A stretch of DNA of 9,345 nucleotides from Deltaproteobacteria bacterium. Lineage in GTDB: Bacteria > Desulfobacterota > Desulfobacteria > Desulfobacterales > JAFDCJ01. Position 1 is the stretch's first letter. Each line of letters starts with the position of its first letter. Below are positions 5,295 to 9,345 of this stretch, one piece after another. A model generated the notes under the pieces. That model worked only from the letters and a program-made list of their open reading frames with translations, had not been told where the DNA came from and made no database searches. The position numbers were made by a program, and so were the translations under genes. The stretch covers positions 1-9,345 of the forward strand of contig JAJRVC010000496.1 in the NCBI GenBank assembly GCA_024277475.1, given 5' to 3'.

Positions 5295-7791
5295 TTTGGG
5301 GCGTCGGCAGCTTGATTTCCGTAAAAAGCAGGCCTGCGACGGAAAGTATCGTAAAAACAAAAATCCGCCACAGGCCGACAACTGCAATTTCAGAAAACCC
5401 AATAGAATCGCCGGCCCCGAGGACTGCGGATATAAGGGTGCTGAAAACGCCGATAGCCGCTGCGCAAATAACGGCGCCAATCACCCGATTCCAGATTACG
5501 GCTCCACCGGCGCCCAGTGTGACGGCCGAGCCGCACAACAGCGGGACGACCAATGAAAGAAACCAGACCTCTTTCAAGTGCGGCAATTCACCGAACTTAT
5601 TCAGGTAATACAGGTCGGCAGTGACAAAGATTCCCACCCCGGCAATCATGCACAGAGCGATGTGCCAATAGCGGGGCGCCAGGGTGGTTCTTAACTGCCA
5701 GCGTTTTTGTATTCTGTTTCGAAGAGTCAGGGGCCAGTTGTAAAAAAGGTTAAATATTTTGTGCTCCAGCAGCGCACCCCTTTCACCGAACACCGGTACT
5801 ACATGCACCGCTTCGGTGGCCCAGTGACCGGCCATAAACCGGGCTATGGCCGGATAGCGGTAGGTCATCTGGATAGGAAAAGCCAGGTAGCCGATGTATT
5901 TAAAAAATCCCAGAAAAACCGCAATATTGTAATCTTTAAAATTTTTCTCCCGAATGACCAGATACAGCACATACAAACCCCGAACCAGCGATCCGGGGGA
6001 GATGGGTACCACCTGAAACAGCGCGATAATTCCGATTCCCATGGCATAGGCCTGGGTGCGCGGCATTTCGGGGTGCATGACGACATATATGATTGCTATC
6101 AGCACGGAGACCACTTGGGTAACCGGTAGTGTGCACACATGTACGGCCAGGCTTTTCAAATACTTCTGGATATAGGGTTCCTTGATTTGTGACAGGATTA
6201 CACCGGCATCTTCATCGTTAAGCAGGTGATTGTCTTTTCCCTCGGTGACCATATCCCGCAGCCACTGTTCACGCAGCGTTTGGTCGAAATACAGTCTCAC
6301 CGGTCGCAGCAGTATATAGTCCAGGCGCTCTTTGGCATACTGACGGTCCATTATGAAGCGGTGAAGGCCCGCCGGCAGCCATGAAACCGGCCAGTGATAT
6401 GAACATCGCCACATTTGGTTAATTAAGCCCGGGACTTTTTGATCGCCTATCCGGCCGGCCCGGTGCCAGCTAATAATTTTTTCGATGAATTTTGCACGCA
6501 ACGCTCGCCCAAAATAATCACGGCTGGTCAGAAGTTTGCGGTAGTGGGTTCGCCAGAAAGGCTGGCCCCAGATACGTCTGAGAAATCGTCCAATAAACGG
6601 TATCAACCCGAGTGCGGCAAACAGCAGCGTCAGCAATGGGCTGTTTTGCAGCTTTTGCCGACCGTGGTTATCGATAAGATTTCGGATACTCCAGCCGGTG
6701 ATTGCACTCTTTAGTAGGGTAGACCACAGATGCCGGCTGTAAAGCAGACGAACGTGGTTATGGGTAATGTCCGGGACTGAATTGCGGTAAACTTGTTCGG
6801 CCGACTTTAATTCAGCCAGCATATTGTTCATATCTGAAAATACTTCTGGGTGGTCACCCATAAATTGTTCGAGTTTCTTGATATCGCCCCGGTCAAACTG
6901 TACCAGGCTACCGCGAGAAAGCCCGCTGACAATTAACTTGAAATCCCCCGGACTCATGGGTAAGAAAGGTAAAAGTGCCAGTCCTGCCCGGAAATCGACG
7001 GCTGTTAAACCTTCGGAGGCAGAATCCTCCGTACTGTTTCGTTTCAGGCAATTGGGCTGACTTTTCCAGGTCGACCACTCGTATTGCCTGGCAAATTCAT
7101 GGGCACCCATTTGATGCAGATGTTCTACAAATTGGCGCATAAATTCGTATTTGGCCCGGTATTCGGGAGATCCCAGTTCTTCAGGATCAATCTTCCGGCC
7201 TTTGATCCAGCGGTTCAATGAATCCAGCCGGTCATCCACCTCCAGGCGCCAGGTACGGCCTTCCACCCATTCGCTCAACTCACCACAACTGCCCAATTTT
7301 TCGTCCACAAAGGTTGCATAAATATCCACCACGGATGATTCTTCACCGAATTTTATTTTTGCACCCCGCCGGATGAATTTTTGCCACAGCGCACCGGCCC
7401 TGGCAGCGAAAGGATTGACTTGAAGTTGAAACGGTCCCTGGAAACCAATCCAATACAACACATTGCGAAACAGCCGGGAAAAATTGCTCGGGGGAATTAA
7501 AATCTTGACGGCATATATTCCTCCGACCTTGAGACCTTCGATGGCGCCATCCTCGGATTCAATATCCAATAGTTTCACCCGGTATACCTGCCCGGCGAAG
7601 CCTCCCCCGACAAATTTATCCACGACCAGGTCCACTCTGGCCTTGTTTGTATGCGCTACTCCAGTGATGTCATAGGTTAAAGCCGTACCGGCTTCATAAC
7701 GCTCAAAAACCATAGGCCGATGCAAAGCTGTGTTCTGAAATTCTTTTTCCAGTTGCCGATACACTTCAACCGAATATCCCATATCCATCAT
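5275..7791 (-). CDS. Divergent kinase-like protein with C-terminal multi-pass membrane domain
   Basis: I do not recognise a named family for this 838-residue protein. The N-terminal ~310 residues look like a divergent kinase fold: a glycine-rich loop GGGFAGQVY (62-70), a candidate VAIK lysine in YAVKIL (Lys96), a hinge-like ELSEWVEG (171-178), a catalytic-loop-like stretch LHQMGAHEF to SQPNCL (225-249), and VDFRAG (265-270) in the DFG place. The HRD-type aspartate is not evident: the residue five before Asn247 is Trp242. It could be a pseudokinase or use other chemistry. The rest has about seven to nine hydrophobic segments, near 386-403, 547-571, 582-613, 622-641, 708-730, 742-766, 769-791 and 803-824, so it sits in the inner membrane. 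ATGs at 7791 and 7788 are both possible; GGA lies 4 and 7 nt upstream of them, so 7788 may be used. It is monocistronic in appearance. Its last codons and stop come from a heptamer repeat. Confidence 0.85.
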   Translation of the reverse strand: MMDMGYSVEVYRQLEKEFQNTALHRPMVFERYEAGTALTYDITGVAHTNKARVDLVVDKFVGGGFAGQVYRVKLLDIESEDGAIEGLKVGGIYAVKILIPPSNFSRLFRNVLYWIGFQGPFQLQVNPFAARAGALWQKFIRRGAKIKFGEESSVVDIYATFVDEKLGSCGELSEWVEGRTWRLEVDDRLDSLNRWIKGRKIDPEELGSPEYRAKYEFMRQFVEHLHQMGAHEFARQYEWSTWKSQPNCLKRNSTEDSASEGLTAVDFRAGLALLPFLPMSPGDFKLIVSGLSRGSLVQFDRGDIKKLEQFMGDHPEVFSDMNNMLAELKSAEQVYRNSVPDITHNHVRLLYSRHLWSTLLKSAITGWSIRNLIDNHGRQKLQNSPLLTLLFAALGLIPFIGRFLRRIWGQPFWRTHYRKLLTSRDYFGRALRAKFIEKIISWHRAGRIGDQKVPGLINQMWRCSYHWPVSWLPAGLHRFIMDRQYAKERLDYILLRPVRLYFDQTLREQWLRDMVTEGKDNHLLNDEDAGVILSQIKEPYIQKYLKSLAVHVCTLPVTQVVSVLIAIIYVVMHPEMPRTQAYAMGIGIIALFQVVPISPGSLVRGLYVLYLVIREKNFKDYNIAVFLGFFKYIGYLAFPIQMTYRYPAIARFMAGHWATEAVHVVPVFGERGALLEHKIFNLFYNWPLTLRNRIQKRWQLRTTLAPRYWHIALCMIAGVGIFVTADLYYLNKFGELPHLKEVWFLSLVVPLLCGSAVTLGAGGAVIWNRVIGAVICAAAIGVFSTLISAVLGAGDSIGFSEIAVVGLWRIFVFTILSVAGLLFTEIKLPTPQKMTIDN

Positions 7792-7877
7792 TTAATCCAG
7801 ACCCGGACGAACCGGAGCTATCTAAGGTTAAAAATTCAGCCACCCAACCCGGACTCTTCAAAGGCCGTGCTTCAATT

Positions 7878-7907
7878 ATCATAGGTTAAACTACCATGAT
7901 ACCACAA
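7878..7907 (-). promoter_or_regulatory. Candidate sigma70-type promoter of the kinase-like gene
   Basis: On the minus strand a -35-like TTGTGG (7907-7902) and a -10-like TATGAT (7883-7878) are 18 nt apart. The -10 matches the consensus at five of six positions, the -35 only at TTG. Transcription would start near 7871, giving a leader of about 80 nt. This is pattern-based only. Confidence 0.35.
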
Positions 7908-8029
7908 TTTAAAGAATTTTTTTACTTTTTTGAAAAGAGATTTCGGGAAAAAGCAATAGGGGCATTCGTTCGGAGAGCCAGGTCAGAGATAGTTGGCCCT
8001 GCCTTGAAAATAATACAAAGTGTGGAGTG

Positions 8030-8167
8030 ATCTAAAGTTGATGTGGCCGCAAAAAGGCACAAAAATAAAATTTTATACTTAATAAATTCAATAGGTTATA
8101 AGATAAAAATTCGATAATTTTGACTTTTTACGAGATTGTCAAAGTAATAAGTCATCTAAAGTTGATG
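8030..8167. mobile_element. Possible small MITE-like element
   Basis: The segment is bounded by a 14-bp direct repeat, ATCTAAAGTTGATG, at 8030-8043 and 8154-8167. Inside lie imperfect inverted ends: TGGCCGCAAAAAGGCAC (8044-8060) against TCTCGTAAAAAGTCA on the minus strand (near 8121-8136). It encodes no protein. Its left end contains the 28-bp block also found at 5218-5245. Whether it moves, and with which transposase, cannot be seen. Confidence 0.45.
8038..8065. repeat. 28-bp exact repeat, copy 2
   Basis: Identical to 5218-5245 over 28 bases in the same orientation. The flanks differ after the run of A residues, so this copy and the first share only this module. Confidence 0.85.
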
Positions 8168-8313
8168 GTTCGCTTCGCTCTGCTATTTATAAAAAAGATA
8201 GAATTCCTTAACTTTAGCGCACTTTAGTTCATTTTAGGCACTTATATGTAATAAAACAAACACTGCCTTTCAGGGAGGAATCAGTGCCGGCCCTCTGAAC
8301 CCGGGTATCTACT
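8156..8313. repeat. Dispersed intergenic repeat element E2
   Basis: This is the second copy of the E1 type, aligned from CTAAAGTTGATG to CCCGGGTATCTACT. It has three divergent 10-mers (8211-8240) where E1 has six, and lacks the GC-rich insertion of E1. The hairpin CTGCCT/AGGGAG has one mismatch, whereas E1 pairs fully. Its right end supplies the TAG of the 66-residue frame, exactly as E1 does for the crotonase. Confidence 0.75.
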
Positions 8314-8509
8314 TGATTTTTTCTTCGACTTTCAGAGTCAAGCCCGTCAGGGAACATCTGAATGGAAAACTCTGCCAGAAATTATCGGTTTGGGCTGCTT
8401 TGAGCATATTACGCCATCCAAAACATCCCCTGCACTGCTGCTGTGATTTCAGGCAAGGTGGTCGCTTTCCTTCATGGATAACATGGGTACGAATTGAGGA
8501 TTTGGGCAT
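8309..8509 (-). CDS. Possible small cysteine-containing protein, 66 aa
   Basis: I do not recognise this product. The frame starts at an ATG at 8509, with a GGAG about 11 nt upstream, and ends at the TAG on the edge of E2. It is basic and carries four cysteines (19, 26, 29, 52), including CRGC (26-29), which could bind zinc or an iron-sulfur cluster, though this is a guess. There is no signal peptide or membrane segment. It lies 49 nt downstream of the molybdenum enzyme subunit on the same strand, so it could be co-transcribed with it. It may instead be the decayed tail of a longer gene or a chance frame. A conserved homologue would be needed for certainty. Confidence 0.4.
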   Translation of the reverse strand: MPKSSIRTHVIHEGKRPPCLKSQQQCRGCFGWRNMLKAAQTDNFWQSFPFRCSLTGLTLKVEEKIK

Positions 8510-8526
8510 CGAATTAATAACTCCTG

Positions 8527-8548
8527 CTCCGGATCCGCCGGAGGCGGA
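8527..8548. terminator. GC-rich hairpin after the molybdenum enzyme gene
   Basis: TCCGCC (8534-8539) and GGCGGA (8543-8548) form a 6-bp stem with a 3-nt loop. A competing stem CTCCGG/CCGGAG uses 8527-8532 and 8538-8543. It lies just past the stop at 8559. No T-run follows, so termination is uncertain, and it may lower read-through into the 66-residue frame. Confidence 0.35.
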
Positions 8549-8558
8549 GAATTGAATA

Positions 8559-9345
8559 TTATTGATCCTGGTGGCACATTTTTTGAAGAATTGAATCCGG
8601 TGTCATACACAAATCAGTCAACCTCACCCCGGTCGCATGACAAATTGCATTGGATATGGCCGAGGCCACATTCACCATGCAACCCTCGCCAACACCTTTG
8701 GCGCCAAAAGGACCGGTCGGTTCGTTGGATTCTACGATGATTGGAATGATTTCAGGCACATCACAGGCTCTCAGAAGCCGATAATCGGCAAAACTGCCGT
8801 TCAGTATTCGTCCATCTCGCAGCAGTAGATTCTCGGTGAGGGCAAACCCCATACCCATGACGGCACCCCCGATGATTTGTCCTTCGACCAGGTCCGGGTT
8901 TATTGCCCGACCGACATCAAAAGCACTCGTCAGCTTCAACACCTTAACTTGGCCGGTCTCAGTATCCACTTCGACTTCCGCGAAGATGGCGCCGTAATAA
9001 CCGGGCATGGCCGGTGCAACGCCGGCTGCCGAGCCGATTACCTGCTCACATACACTCATGTCTTCAATCTGGGTTTTGCGCATCAAATCGCTGATCAGGC
9101 TTTTATGGTCAGGATTTGTTAATTCGAAAATTGTACCCTCTTCGATCCGGAGTTGATCCTCATTAACGCCCAATTCCCTGGCCGCGTAAGCAAGCAGTTT
9201 TTTGCGTGCCTCAGTTGCCGCTGCCTGGACGGCAAGACCGCCACAGTAAGCCTGCCGGCTGCCATGGGTGCCGCAATCCAGCGGTGTTGTCTCCGTATCG
9301 GTCTCGGAAACGGATATTTTATCAAACTCAATCCCAAGAGTCTCA
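8559..9345 (-). CDS. Xanthine dehydrogenase family, molybdopterin-binding subunit, C-terminal part
   Basis: The frame is open from the right edge (first full codon at 9344-9342) to a TAA at 8559-8561, giving 261 C-terminal residues of a subunit normally about 750-800 long. The family hydroxylates or reduces aromatic and N-heterocyclic compounds or aldehydes at a molybdenum-cytosine-dinucleotide centre; CO dehydrogenase and 4-hydroxybenzoyl-CoA reductase belong to it. Visible marks: DTETTPLDCGTHGSRQAYCG, typical of the cofactor-binding region; then the C-terminal domain with EVEVDTETGQVKV, AINPDLVEGQIIGG, and GPFGAKGVGEG, whose glutamate (codon 8685-8687) corresponds to the catalytic base of the family. 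No frameshift is seen. A TTG at 9173 is internal and not the start. The substrate is unknown; the acyl-CoA genes elsewhere make a CoA-thioester substrate conceivable but do not show it. Confidence 0.93.
   Translation of the reverse strand, partial: ETLGIEFDKISVSETDTETTPLDCGTHGSRQAYCGGLAVQAAATEARKKLLAYAARELGVNEDQLRIEEGTIFELTNPDHKSLISDLMRKTQIEDMSVCEQVIGSAAGVAPAMPGYYGAIFAEVEVDTETGQVKVLKLTSAFDVGRAINPDLVEGQIIGGAVMGMGFALTENLLLRDGRILNGSFADYRLLRACDVPEIIPIIVESNEPTGPFGAKGVGEGCMVNVASAISNAICHATGVRLTDLCMTPDSILQKMCHQDQ

Larger units (their letters stand above)
7792..8155. other. Intergenic region upstream of the kinase-like gene
   Basis: There is no coding region I can support here. It contains a candidate promoter, an AT-rich stretch (7905-7965) and a small element with inverted ends (8030-8167). 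A short motif TAAGGTTAAA / ATAGGTTAAA occurs at 7822-7831 and 7881-7890; its meaning is unknown. Confidence 0.6.

Noticed and set aside
5218..5556. Plus-strand 112-codon frame
   Set aside because: It starts in the 28-bp repeat and is antisense to the membrane protein gene; its composition shows no domain.
8552..8740. Plus-strand 62-codon frame
   Set aside because: It is antisense to the conserved C-terminus of the molybdenum enzyme subunit.
9171..9173. TTG as a start for a separate 204-residue protein
   Set aside because: The frame is open upstream to the edge and encodes conserved family sequence (GTHGSRQ), so the TTG is internal.

Overview
The window looks like a chromosomal stretch from an anaerobic, probably sulfate-reducing member of the Desulfobacterota. 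This is inferred from the gene content (a single-chain ADP-forming acyl-CoA synthetase, a crotonase, a molybdenum hydroxylase large subunit and a DHH phosphoesterase) and from an unusual load of short-period intergenic repeats of a style I associate with that phylum. No marker gene fixes the species.

Layout from left to right. Positions 1-2162 (minus) hold an acyl-CoA synthetase whose last few codons lie beyond the left edge. Positions 2163-2495 are repeat-rich and include repeat element E1 with its 10-bp tandem repeat. Positions 2496-3266 (minus) hold an enoyl-CoA hydratase/isomerase family protein. Positions 3273-4290 are a ~1-kb region without an intact gene; it contains a decayed SixA-type histidine phosphatase (3448-3616), heptamer tracts and three palindromes built from 9-bp units. 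Positions 4291-5187 (plus) hold a DHH/DHHA1 phosphoesterase. Positions 5275-7791 (minus) hold an 838-residue membrane protein with a divergent protein-kinase-like N-terminus. Positions 7792-8313 are intergenic, with a candidate promoter, a small MITE-like element and repeat element E2. Positions 8309-8509 (minus) hold a possible 66-residue cysteine-containing protein. Positions 8559-9345 (minus) hold the C-terminal part of a molybdopterin-binding subunit of the xanthine dehydrogenase/hydroxybenzoyl-CoA reductase type, which enters from the right edge.

How the genes fit together. The synthetase and the crotonase are co-oriented and could serve acyl-CoA metabolism: the synthetase interconverts acid and CoA thioester with ATP formation or use, and the crotonase acts on an enoyl-CoA. 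The molybdenum enzyme could belong to aromatic or purine-type hydroxylation or reduction. The long gaps and repeats between these genes argue against one tight operon. The DHH protein and the kinase-like membrane protein converge on each other. A recurring theme is that repeats sit flush against gene 3' ends: the synthetase reading frame runs into heptamers, the crotonase and the 66-residue frame both end on the same TAG at the edge of E1/E2, and the 838-residue gene takes its last codons and stop from a heptamer tract.
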